Shown: positions 1 through 6,618 of the stretch, piece after piece
Layout: the number at the start of each line of letters is the position of its first letter
Position numbering within the stretch: the first letter of the stretch is position 1
Assembly (NCBI GenBank): GCA_910575815.1
Contig: CAJTFN010000001.1
Coordinates: forward strand, 304,507 to 368,506
Direction: 5' to 3'
Origin: Oscillospiraceae bacterium
GTDB lineage: Bacteria; Bacillota; Clostridia; Oscillospirales; Oscillospiraceae
DNA: 64,000 nt
Translations under genes and position numbers: made by a program
Notes under the pieces: model-generated
Databases searched by the model: none
Seen by the model: the letters and a program-made list of their open reading frames with translations, nothing else
Told to the model about the DNA's origin: nothing

Positions 1-274
1 CCGGGGGGACCCGGCTGGGGGTGGAGCGGTGGACCAGATCGCTCACGCCGCAGAAGAACTCCAGAATCATATCGCGGATGTCCTCCCAATAGGCGGCGAA
101 GACGGCGAGCAACGTGCCCAGGTGGAGAAGCACATCGAAGAAGGGCGGACACGACGACGCGCCGGAGATGTTCAGCAGATGCTCGGCAATGGCCAGATGG
201 CCGGAGCTGGATACCGGCAGAAACTCGGTCACCCCCTGGATGACGCCCAGAAGAACGGAGGAAAGCAGGGTCAA
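1..274 (-). CDS. uppP: Undecaprenyl-diphosphatase UppP (BacA), partial
   Basis: Membrane enzyme that dephosphorylates undecaprenyl pyrophosphate so the lipid carrier of peptidoglycan synthesis can be reused; it also gives low-level bacitracin tolerance. Only the N-terminal ~90 residues are here; the gene runs off the left edge. The visible part carries the family signature GVTEFLPVSSSGHL, followed by a first hydrophobic segment (FFDVLLHLGTLLAVFAAYW). I chose a TTG start because an AGGAG box lies 10 nt before it; a GTG three codons upstream (283) would begin MNPLTLL, as many homologues do, but its ribosome site would sit only 1 nt away. It faces left; the upstream kinase gene has its own terminator. 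Family assignment is firm, the start is not. Confidence 0.9.
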   Translation of the reverse strand, partial: MTLLSSVLLGVIQGVTEFLPVSSSGHLAIAEHLLNISGASSCPPFFDVLLHLGTLLAVFAAYWEDIRDMILEFFCGVSDLVHRSTPSRVPP

Positions 275-384
275 GGGATTCACACTCCTAACTTGGAAGG
301 ATTTTCTCACGTAGAACACAGTATACCACGGACGGGCTGTAAATTCCAGTCATATTTCCAAAAGTCTCCCCGGAGGCTGAGGGC

Positions 385-418
385 AGGAGAAACGGCGCGG
401 AGCACAGGCCGCGCCGTT
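385..418 (-). terminator. Intrinsic terminator of the nucleoside kinase gene
   Basis: Stem AACGGCGCGG / CCGCGCCGTT (391-400 with 409-418) with an 8-nt loop. On the minus strand it is followed by a short TTTCT run. It lies about 50 nt beyond the kinase stop codon. Confidence 0.7.
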
Positions 419-465
419 TCGAAAACCGATTTTTTGTTGGAAGGGCTCCATCGGAGGGGAAGGAC

Positions 466-2136
466 TCAGACGTGGTAGCAGCCTCCGCCGATGAATTCTC
501 TCATGAGGGAGGTTTTGGGGATGTTGTCCGCCGGGATGGGCAGGAAGTAGTTCAGGAATTTCAGTAGCCGCTTGGCCTCGATATATTCCTCGCTGTCCCG
601 GGGGACGCCGAAGAGCAGGGGCTGAACATAGGGCTTCAGCAGGGCTGTCTCGTAAATCAAAGCGGAGTTGAAAATCTTGTCCGCGCTGTCCTGGAAGGGG
701 AAGATGTTGTTTTCCTCCCCCCGCCGGACGGAGGGCCACATCTTAATGGTGGCCTGGGCGCTGTAGCCCCGGGTCCGGGCGTCCCGCTCGATGCGCCGGA
801 GGAGCCGGGCGTCGGTGGTGGGGATGCGGTTGTGGTCGTCGATGTTCAGCGTGGTGAGGCAGCTGATATAAATCTTGTACTTGCTCTCCTTGGGCAGGGC
901 GTGGGTGAACTGATCGTTGAGGCAGTGGATGCCCTCAATGACCAGTACGTCCTCCGCCCCCAGACGGAGGAAGTTGCCGTTGTACTCCCGCTGGCCTTTC
1001 TTGAAATTGTAGTTGGGGATTTCCACGGTCTCGCCGTTGAGAAGGCGCACGCAGTCCTCGTTGAACTGGGCCACGTCCATGGCGCCCAGGCCCTCGAAGT
1101 CGTAGTTCCCGTTTTCGTCCCGGGGAGTCTTGTCCCGGTTGACAAAATAGTTGTCCGTGGCGATGGCGTGGGGCCGCAGGCCGCAGGCGCGAAGCTGGGT
1201 GGACAGCCGGTGGGAAAAGGTGGTCTTGCCGGAGGAAGAGGGGCCGGCGATCATGACGAAGCGGACCTCCTTCCGGGCGGCGATTTCCGCGGCGATGTCG
1301 CCGATCTTCTTTTCCATCATGGCCTCGTGGGCCAGAATCAGCGGCGTTGCGTTGCCCTGGGCGATGGTGGTGTTCAGCTCCGCCACGTTGGCGGCGTTCA
1401 GCGCCTCGAAACGCAGGGTGGATTCGTGAAGCTCCTGGAAGACCTTCTTGGAGGGCCGGAAGTCCCCCAGGTGGTTGGGGTCTTTCTGGGTGGGCAGGCG
1501 CAGGACGAAGCCGTCCTCGAAGAGCTCCAGGCCGAAGCAGCGGATATACCCGGTGTCGGGAGCCATGTAGCCGTAGAAATAGTCCACAAAGCCGTCCAGA
1601 GAATAGACGTTGACGTGGGAGTTGATGCGGAAGCTGAGGAGCTGGGCCTTGTGGATCAGCCGGGCCTTGCGGAAGAGGTCCATGGCGTCGTCGGTGTTGA
1701 TGGCTTGCTTTTCAATGGGCAGCGCCGCGGCGGACAGCTCCCGCATACGGGCTTCCACTCGGTCCAGCAGGGCCTGATCCAAGGTGAAGCTGCCCCGGGC
1801 CAAAAGGAAGAGGGCGCTGCTGAGGGAGTATTCCACGGAAAGGCGCTCCACGTTCTCCCGGCCCGCCACGTCGTAGAAGGCTTTCAGCAACAGGAAGACC
1901 GCGCTGCGCTCGTAGGTCTGGATGCCAGGCTTGTCCTGGGCGGTGACCATTTTCAGCGAGCAGTCCCGGTCTAGAACCTTGTGGAGCTCACAGAGCTTTC
2001 CGTCCCGGTTGACCAGCAGGATGTCAAAGGGGAAACGGTCCTGAAAGTCTGCCGCAATGGCGCGGTAAGGGGTGCCGTAGGGATAGGCATAGGTCTCGCC
2101 GTCCACCGTGACGTTCATCATTCTCTTCTCTTCCAT
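466..2136 (-). CDS. Nucleoside (uridine) kinase with N-terminal TGS/ThrRS-like region
   Basis: Putative cytosolic nucleoside kinase of the phosphoribulokinase/uridine kinase family, 556 aa, about twice the size of Udk. Residues 1-60 resemble a TGS domain, the next ~200 residues resemble the editing/linker part of threonyl-tRNA synthetase, and the kinase domain follows. Its Walker A loop GPSSSGKTT is near residue 300, with DNYF and a conserved NYNFKKGQREY stretch after it. The C-terminus ends IGGGCYHV. Proteins of this layout are common in Clostridia and usually annotated nucleoside kinase; the substrate is unproven. The ATG has AAGGAGG 7 nt upstream. A promoter lies at 2206-2234. The cell also has a normal udk at 3646, so this is probably not the main uridine kinase. 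Confidence 0.87.
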   Translation of the reverse strand: MEEKRMMNVTVDGETYAYPYGTPYRAIAADFQDRFPFDILLVNRDGKLCELHKVLDRDCSLKMVTAQDKPGIQTYERSAVFLLLKAFYDVAGRENVERLSVEYSLSSALFLLARGSFTLDQALLDRVEARMRELSAAALPIEKQAINTDDAMDLFRKARLIHKAQLLSFRINSHVNVYSLDGFVDYFYGYMAPDTGYIRCFGLELFEDGFVLRLPTQKDPNHLGDFRPSKKVFQELHESTLRFEALNAANVAELNTTIAQGNATPLILAHEAMMEKKIGDIAAEIAARKEVRFVMIAGPSSSGKTTFSHRLSTQLRACGLRPHAIATDNYFVNRDKTPRDENGNYDFEGLGAMDVAQFNEDCVRLLNGETVEIPNYNFKKGQREYNGNFLRLGAEDVLVIEGIHCLNDQFTHALPKESKYKIYISCLTTLNIDDHNRIPTTDARLLRRIERDARTRGYSAQATIKMWPSVRRGEENNIFPFQDSADKIFNSALIYETALLKPYVQPLLFGVPRDSEEYIEAKRLLKFLNYFLPIPADNIPKTSLMREFIGGGCYHV

Positions 2137-2205
2137 GGGATGGCCTCCTTACATGTATAATTGCCCTTAGAGGGGCGGGGAACTGCCGGGGATTTACCTT
2201 TTCTT

Positions 2206-2234
2206 ATCATACGACATTTCTCTCAAAAAAACAA
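2206..2234 (-). promoter_or_regulatory. Sigma-A type promoter of the nucleoside kinase
   Basis: Read on the minus strand: TTGTTT, 17-nt spacer, TATGAT, about 65 nt ahead of the start codon. Confidence 0.55.
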
Positions 2235-2277
2235 GGTGGATTCGATGGCAAACGGGGAACCAATCCGGTGGAGGGCC

Positions 2278-2320
2278 GAAAGAGAACCGCGCCTCCGGAC
2301 AGCCGTCCGGAGGCGCGGTT
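2278..2320 (-). terminator. Intrinsic terminator after the SH3-domain protein gene
   Basis: Sixteen-bp stem (2285-2300 with 2305-2320, arms AACCGCGCCTCCGGAC) with a 4-nt loop. On the minus strand it is followed by CTCTTT. It sits 15 nt past the stop codon of the leftward gene. Confidence 0.75.
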
Positions 2321-2335
2321 GATTTGACGCGGTGT

Positions 2336-3436
2336 TTATCCGTTGGAGAGGAATTCGCCCTTCATATAGCCGGTGGTGGTGACGCCGCCTACGGCGGTGA
2401 AGGTGATCTCGTACCAGTCGTTCCCCGCGCTGGACACCACCCGAACGGAACCGCCGTTGGGAATGGTGGCCAGGATCTCATGGTCGGTGCCGGGACCGGA
2501 GCGGACACGGACACCGTTGCCGCCATTGATGACAACGGCGTTGCCCGGCCGCAGGGAACCGCCGGAGGGAGTTTCGCCGCCGGAGGAGGTCCCGCTGCCG
2601 GAGGGAGTTTCGCTGCCGGAAGAGGTCCCGCTGTTGCCGGAGCTGCCGCCGGAAGCCGGGGCGGAGCCGCCGGTGACCCGGACGATGCAAATGCCCCGCT
2701 TGGAGCCGTCGGTGACGACGACGTGGGTAGTGCCCTTGGCCACCAGCGTCACGGTGCCGTCGCTGGCCACGGTGGCGATGGAGGGATCCTCGCTGATCCA
2801 GGTATAGGTGCCGCTTCCGCCGGAGACCCGGAGCTTGACGGTGCCCTTGGAAACCGACTCGGTGAAGTCCGTGAGGTTGAGGGTCAGACCGCTGGGCAGG
2901 GCGGCGGCGGTGGCATAGCTCATGCCGCCGGAGCTCCCGCCGGAATTGCCGCTGCCGGAAGTTCCGCTGGATCCGCTTCCGCCGGAACTTCCGTTGCCCT
3001 CCGGCATAACGCCGTCGTCGGGAACGTTGCCCTCCGGCGGGGTGGTGGGGTTTGTGTTCCCGGAGGCGTCGCCTTCCGGATGATCGTCCGGCTCTGTGGT
3101 GTCGTCGGGCTGGGCAGGAGTGTTGCCGGGAACCACGGGCTTCTGGGGCTCCTGAATACCAGGCTTGTCGCCGGTGGGGTCCTTGCCCGAGGGCTTGAGC
3201 TTGTCACCGTAGAGAAGATAAACCAATAAGGCCGCCATCAGCACGATCAGCACGATCAATACCGGCGTCACGATGCCGTAGGGACTCCTGCGGGAGGAAC
3301 CCCGGGAGCCCTCCCGGAGAATGGGTCGGCGGGTCTCCTGTTCTTCCTCCCAATATTCCTCTTCCTCACAAAAGGGACAATTCTTATAAGTGTCGGAAAA
3401 TCTCTCCCCGCAGACGGGGCAACGTTTCATGGCCAT
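2336..3436 (-). CDS. Membrane protein with zinc ribbon, Big-like and SH3 domains
   Basis: 366 aa. A short cytoplasmic zinc ribbon (CPVC at residues 7-10, CPFC at 20-23) precedes one transmembrane helix (about 53-77). A long Gly/Ser/Pro/Thr-rich stalk follows, then a bacterial Ig-like (Big_2 type) domain around 187-256 with the typical IATVASDGTVTLVAKG pattern. After a second Ser/Gly/Thr-rich stalk comes a C-terminal bacterial SH3 domain (about 300-366, NGGNGVRVRSGPGTDHEIL). The layout predicts a cytosolic metal-binding head and an extracellular part touching the cell wall. The ATG has GGGAGG 6 nt upstream. No single family covers the whole protein and no function is assigned; wall sensing or anchoring is inference. 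It appears monocistronic, with a strong terminator behind it. Confidence 0.8.
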   Translation of the reverse strand: MAMKRCPVCGERFSDTYKNCPFCEEEEYWEEEQETRRPILREGSRGSSRRSPYGIVTPVLIVLIVLMAALLVYLLYGDKLKPSGKDPTGDKPGIQEPQKPVVPGNTPAQPDDTTEPDDHPEGDASGNTNPTTPPEGNVPDDGVMPEGNGSSGGSGSSGTSGSGNSGGSSGGMSYATAAALPSGLTLNLTDFTESVSKGTVKLRVSGGSGTYTWISEDPSIATVASDGTVTLVAKGTTHVVVTDGSKRGICIVRVTGGSAPASGGSSGNSGTSSGSETPSGSGTSSGGETPSGGSLRPGNAVVINGGNGVRVRSGPGTDHEILATIPNGGSVRVVSSAGNDWYEITFTAVGGVTTTGYMKGEFLSNG

Positions 3437-3575
3437 AATGGTCCTCCCGCGTTTTTATTCGAAAGCCGGCCGCCGTCCGGCAGCCGCGTGAACGGTCACA
3501 GTTTATATCATATCCATTTTCCCTTCCGCCGTCAAGCCCGAGTCCGTCAAAATTTGTGAACTTTCTTGGTTCTTC

Positions 3576-3603
3576 TTGCAATTTCGCTCCGGAGCCATAT
3601 AAT
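3576..3603 (+). promoter_or_regulatory. Promoter of udk
   Basis: TTGCAA (3576-3581), 16-nt spacer, TATAAT (3598-3603), 42 nt before the udk start. The decamer CTTGCAATTT around the -35 box recurs at two other promoters in the window (4700 and 5891). Confidence 0.65.
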
Positions 3604-3645
3604 GGATATTGGGAGAACCAAACGAATTGGCGGGAGGTATGCGGT

Positions 3646-4263
3646 ATGAGCGCGATTATCATCGGCATCGCCGGAGGAAGCGGCTCCGGAAAAACCACAT
3701 TGGCAAAGCATCTGAAAGACCACTTCGGTGGAGAAGTCACTGTCATCGGCCACGACAGCTATTACAAGCGTCAGGAGGGCAAGACCTATGAGGAGCGGGC
3801 CCTGCAAAACTACGATCACCCCAGCGCTTTTGAAACGGATTTGCTCATCCGCCACCTGGAGGAGCTGAAAGAGGGGAGATCCGTGCAGTGCCCGGTGTAT
3901 TCCTATGTGGATCACAACCGAACGGATGAGACGGTGGAGATCGCGTCCACGAAGGTGTTGATTGTGGAGGGCTTTTTGATTCTCCATGAGCCCAGGCTGC
4001 GGGAGATGTTCGACATCAAAATTTTCGTGGAGACCGACGCCGACGAGCGCATCCTCCGCCGGGCTCTCCGGGACGTGGAAGAGCGGGGGAGAACCCTTCG
4101 GTCCGTGGTGACCCAGTATCTGACCACGGTGAAGCCCATGCACGAGCAGTACGTGGAACCCTCCCGGAAGTACGCGGACATCATTGTTCTGGAGGGAGGG
4201 CACAATCTGGTGGCCCTGGAGATGATTATGCAGAGAATTCAGAACCACATTGATAAAGAGTAA
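3646..4263 (+). CDS. udk: Uridine kinase
   Basis: Phosphorylates uridine and cytidine to UMP and CMP in pyrimidine salvage; cytosolic. 205 aa, normal for the family. Walker A is GGSGSGKTT at residues 9-17, followed by the HDSYYK motif, the YDHPSAFETDLL motif that helps bind the nucleoside, and an IVEGFLIL strand. The RDVEERGRT lid segment, specific to uridine kinases, is also present. I chose the ATG at 3646, which has GGGAGG 9 nt upstream and begins MSAIIIGIAGG; a longer reading frame from 3556 has no ribosome site and crosses the promoter. It is transcribed alone from the promoter at 3576. Confidence 0.93.
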   Translation: MSAIIIGIAGGSGSGKTTLAKHLKDHFGGEVTVIGHDSYYKRQEGKTYEERALQNYDHPSAFETDLLIRHLEELKEGRSVQCPVYSYVDHNRTDETVEIASTKVLIVEGFLILHEPRLREMFDIKIFVETDADERILRRALRDVEERGRTLRSVVTQYLTTVKPMHEQYVEPSRKYADIIVLEGGHNLVALEMIMQRIQNHIDKE

Positions 4264-4329
4264 CTCTCAATTTACCTTTGTGCTCCTGGTGTATACGCCA
4301 ACAAATCCTGGTAAAAGGAAAATACTATT

Positions 4330-4553
4330 ATGAGAAAATGTATTCGGTGCGATGTAGAAATGTTAAATGTTAGAAGGGTTGGATATCATAGAACCAATGC
4401 ATGGTTCTAAGTTATAAAGTGACCAGGCCGGAGACATTAGGGGTAATGCCCAAGAACAATTTTGGAAATATGAAAGGGGCGGTTTGCCCTAAATGCGGCT
4501 ATGTGGAAACATATCTGTCACGTTTGGACAAAATTCAGCAGTATAACCGATAA
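4330..4553 (+). pseudogene. Frameshifted small zinc-ribbon protein gene
   Basis: An ATG behind AAAGGAAA opens MRKCIRCDVEML..., then stops after 25 codons. A neighbouring frame carries on from about 4398 without interruption: YKVTRPETLGVMPK..., then VCPKCGYVETYL, ending at a TAA at 4553. Joined across one frameshift near 4400 the two parts give a ~74-residue protein with two CxxC knuckles, the layout of small zinc-ribbon nucleic-acid-binding proteins common in Firmicutes. The surroundings are more AT-rich than the rest of the window. A sequencing error could give the same picture. A 76-codon frame at 4501-4731 overlaps the end, but its start lies inside this gene and it runs through the terminator, so I do not call it. 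Confidence 0.55.
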
Positions 4554-4617
4554 CTATACAAGCCGAACCGGATTTTTTCCTGGTGGGAACACGAAAGCGA
4601 ATTGGGACAAGAATGAA

Positions 4618-4650
4618 AACAGGAGCGGCTGTAAAGCCGCTCCTGTTTTG
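4618..4650 (+). terminator. Intrinsic terminator
   Basis: Thirteen-bp stem AACAGGAGCGGCT / AGCCGCTCCTGTT with a GTAA loop, then TTTG. It closes the udk/zinc-ribbon region ahead of the riboflavin transporter. Confidence 0.85.
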
Positions 4651-4700
4651 TGGTGTGATTTGCAGGATTCGCCCCTCCCAAAAAAATCGAAAATTAGGGC

Positions 4701-4729
4701 TTGCAATTTCCCGTCCGCTGGCGTATACT
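4701..4729 (+). promoter_or_regulatory. Promoter of the FMN riboswitch-ribU unit
   Basis: TTGCAA, 17-nt spacer, TATACT, ending about 27 nt before the FMN aptamer. Confidence 0.7.
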
Positions 4730-4755
4730 AAGCCCAGGAAACAGAACTGAATACT

Positions 4756-4888
4756 TTGTCTTCAGGGCGGGGCGAAATTCCCCACTGGCGGTACAGTCCG
4801 CGACCGGAGGCCGTTTCCCCAAGCACGGCCCCCGCTGACCCGGTGAAACTCCGGGACCAACAGTTACAGTCTGGATGGAAGAAGATGA
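4756..4888 (+). promoter_or_regulatory. FMN riboswitch (RFN element)
   Basis: The conserved RFN core is readable from end to end: CTTCAGGGCGGGGCGAAATT, then CCCCACTGGCGGTA, then CAGTCCGCGAC. A variable arm follows, and then CCCGGTGAAACTCCGGGACC and the closing CAGTCTGGATG. FMN binding to this aptamer turns off riboflavin synthesis or uptake genes. It directly precedes ribU, so the regulatory logic is clear. The 105 nt between aptamer and ribU form the expression platform; no U-rich terminator stands out there, so control of ribosome access is more likely than termination. Confidence 0.95.
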
Positions 4889-4993
4889 GTGCGGCTTGAC
4901 CGCGCGTTGTTTGCGCGCTTCTTTGCTGCTTGTTCACCTTGGAGAAGTCAAAGCGTCCAGGGTGTTTTCAAGTTTGTAAAGGAGTGTTTTCTT

Positions 4994-5698
4994 ATGTTCG
5001 ACTTCAACAACGCCAATGCCCTCTCCACCGCCGGCCTCCGCCGGAAAACCAACGTCAAAACCCTCACCTCTCTGGCCATGCTCACCGCCCTGACCTACCT
5101 GGCGATGCTTTTGAGCAATCTGCTGCCCAAGGTGGCGGGATTCCTGCAAATGGAGATTAAGGGCACCGTCATTGCCATCGGCGGCTTCATCTTTGGGCCC
5201 CTCTCCGCCGCCATTATTTCCATTGTCGTGGCTTTCATTGAGATGTTCACCATCAGCGATACCGGCATCATCGGCTGCGTCATGAATTTGCTGGCAGCCT
5301 GTGCGTTTGCCTGCCCCGCCGCCTTTATCTATCAGAAAATGCGTACCCGGAAAGGCGCGGTGATTGGCCTGACGGTGGGAATCGTCGTCCTGACGGCGGT
5401 GATGCTTCTCTGGAACTACCTCATCACCCCGATCTACATGCACATGGAGCGTTCCGTGGTGGCCGCCATGCTGCCCACGGTGTTCCTTCCCTTCAACCTG
5501 GTGAAGGGCGGGCTGAACATGGCCCTGACACTGTTGCTCTACAAGCCCGTGGTCACCGCCCTGCGGAAGGCCCGGCTGGTTCCCGAGCGGGAAAGTACCC
5601 AGAGCAGTGACCGCTTTGACGCGGGCTTCCTGCTGTTTTCCTTCGCGTTGCTGGCTACCTTCGCGCTGCTGGTGCTGGTTTTGAGCGGGAAAATCTAA
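4994..5698 (+). CDS. ribU: Riboflavin ECF transporter S component RibU
   Basis: Substrate-binding membrane subunit of the energy-coupling factor transporter for riboflavin; it needs the shared EcfA/A'/T module, which is not in this window. 234 aa with about six hydrophobic segments, starting with LAMLTALTYLAMLLSNLLP, then MEIKGTVIAIGGFIFGP and a hydrophobic C-terminus. The start at 4994 has AAAGGAG 9 nt upstream and follows the FMN riboswitch, which fixes the substrate more securely than the protein alone. A longer in-frame opening at 4889 would include riboswitch and leader sequence and is rejected. A terminator follows at 5788. Confidence 0.93.
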   Translation: MFDFNNANALSTAGLRRKTNVKTLTSLAMLTALTYLAMLLSNLLPKVAGFLQMEIKGTVIAIGGFIFGPLSAAIISIVVAFIEMFTISDTGIIGCVMNLLAACAFACPAAFIYQKMRTRKGAVIGLTVGIVVLTAVMLLWNYLITPIYMHMERSVVAAMLPTVFLPFNLVKGGLNMALTLLLYKPVVTALRKARLVPERESTQSSDRFDAGFLLFSFALLATFALLVLVLSGKI

Positions 5699-5787
5699 GG
5701 TGGAAACGACCTGGACGGCAGCGGGAATCTCTTGGAGCTTGGAAGGACTCATTCCGGCTCCTTGGAAGATGTTCAGCAATAAACCGT

Positions 5788-5817
5788 AAGGCGGAGCCTC
5801 CGGGCTCCGCCTTGTTC
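5788..5817 (+). terminator. Intrinsic terminator of ribU
   Basis: Eleven-bp stem AAGGCGGAGCC / GGCTCCGCCTT with a TCCG loop, followed by GTTCT. Confidence 0.75.
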
Positions 5818-5891
5818 TGGACCTGGGCGTTTTCTCTCCCTTGTTTTAGGAAAAAATTTGAAAAAATATCGCGAACTGTGACGAAAGCCTC

Positions 5892-5920
5892 TTGCAATTT
5901 TTGGAAAGATTTGTTATCAT
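5892..5920 (+). promoter_or_regulatory. Promoter of the DtxR-family regulator
   Basis: TTGCAA (5892-5897), 17-nt spacer, TATCAT (5915-5920). The sequence TTAACTTAA (5923-5931), symmetric apart from its centre, overlaps the expected transcription start and could be an autoregulatory operator; that is a guess. Confidence 0.6.
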
Positions 5921-5952
5921 GATTAACTTAACAAGAAGGGAGGCGCGGCAGT

Positions 5953-6339
5953 ATGGTCATACATGAATCCGCAGAGGATTATCTGGAATCCATTCTGATT
6001 ATACAGGAACAATCCGGCCAGGTCCGCTCCATCGACATCGTAAACCGCCTTGGATTTTCCAAGCCCAGCGTCAGCATCGCCATGAAAAAGCTGCGGGAGA
6101 GCGGCTATATCAGCATGGCTGTAGACGGGAATATTACCCTGACCGACAACGGCCTGGAGATTGCCACCCGGGTCTATGGCCGCCATAAGACGATCACCCG
6201 CCTGTTCGAGGTGCTGGGCGTCTCCCCGGAGCAGGCGGCTATCGACGCCTGTAAGGTGGAGCACGACCTCAGCGAGGAAACCTTCGGAAAAATCTGTAAG
6301 TTCATCGAGGACCAGGGGCTGTGCGCGCAGCCCGGTTGA
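5953..6339 (+). CDS. Short DtxR/MntR-family metal-dependent repressor
   Basis: DNA-binding regulator that senses Fe2+ or Mn2+ as corepressor. 128 aa: a winged helix-turn-helix (about 8-65, recognition helix near KPSVSIAMKKL) and a dimerisation/metal domain, with no C-terminal SH3-like domain, so MntR-sized. Metal-ligand positions readable by eye are E8, E12, H78, C100, E103 and H104. The motif DACKVEHDLS has Cys where MntR has Glu, as in iron-sensing DtxR (ACRWEH), which suggests iron over manganese; this is inference. The ATG follows GGGAGG at a good distance. It stands alone, with no metal transporter beside it, so its targets are elsewhere. Confidence 0.9.
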   Translation: MVIHESAEDYLESILIIQEQSGQVRSIDIVNRLGFSKPSVSIAMKKLRESGYISMAVDGNITLTDNGLEIATRVYGRHKTITRLFEVLGVSPEQAAIDACKVEHDLSEETFGKICKFIEDQGLCAQPG

Positions 6340-6431
6340 AATTCGTGTCCGGCAGTTCCCCTCAAAGGCCCTGTGGAGGAGGTTTCGGCATTTTTTATAA
6401 AAAGCGCCAGAAATCTTCTCCGTTTGGGGGC

Positions 6432-6460
6432 TTGTATTTTGCGGACTTTTTCGCTATCAT
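6432..6460 (+). promoter_or_regulatory. Promoter of the ssnA leader
   Basis: TTGTAT (6432-6437), 17-nt spacer, TATCAT (6455-6460). Transcription would start near 6467, giving a leader of about 150 nt before ssnA. Confidence 0.6.
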
Positions 6461-6466
6461 AAAGAA

Positions 6467-6590
6467 AATGCAAAAAAGCAAGGATAGATGGCTGCAACGG
6501 AGTGCCGTGCGCACGGGCCTGCACCTGTCTCTCCGTGCGGGCCGATAGGTGTTTCAAATCCGAGGTGGATTTGGGGCGCCTTTCTTTTTT
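6467..6590 (+). promoter_or_regulatory. Riboswitch-like leader with transcription attenuator upstream of ssnA
   Basis: The sequence shows a 14-bp terminator stem, GGTGTTTCAAATCC (6548-6561) with GGATTTGGGGCGCC (6567-6580), loop GAGGT, followed by TTTCTTTTTT. Its 5' arm overlaps a second possible stem, CACCTGTC (6522-6529) with GATAGGTG (6544-6551), so the two cannot form together. Upstream, CGGAG (6498-6502) can pair with CTCCG (6531-6535) in the loop of that second stem, as in a pseudoknot, and CCGTGCGCACGG (6505-6516) is a palindrome. Overlap of an aptamer-like stem with a terminator is the standard layout of a transcriptional riboswitch. Published comparative surveys list an RNA motif named ssnA upstream of such genes; I could not test whether this is a member. 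A purine or purine breakdown product is the natural ligand guess. Confidence 0.7.
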
Positions 6591-6618
6591 ACCGGATTTG
6601 ATTAAGGAGGAATTTATT

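Noticed and set aside
832-1974. 380-codon plus-strand frame opposite the nucleoside kinase
   Set aside because: Antisense shadow of a well-supported gene; low-complexity Val/Gly/Asp-rich text, no ribosome site.
4501-4731. 76-codon frame before the FMN riboswitch
   Set aside because: Starts inside the zinc-ribbon pseudogene, runs through the terminator at 4618 and the promoter at 4701; no motif.
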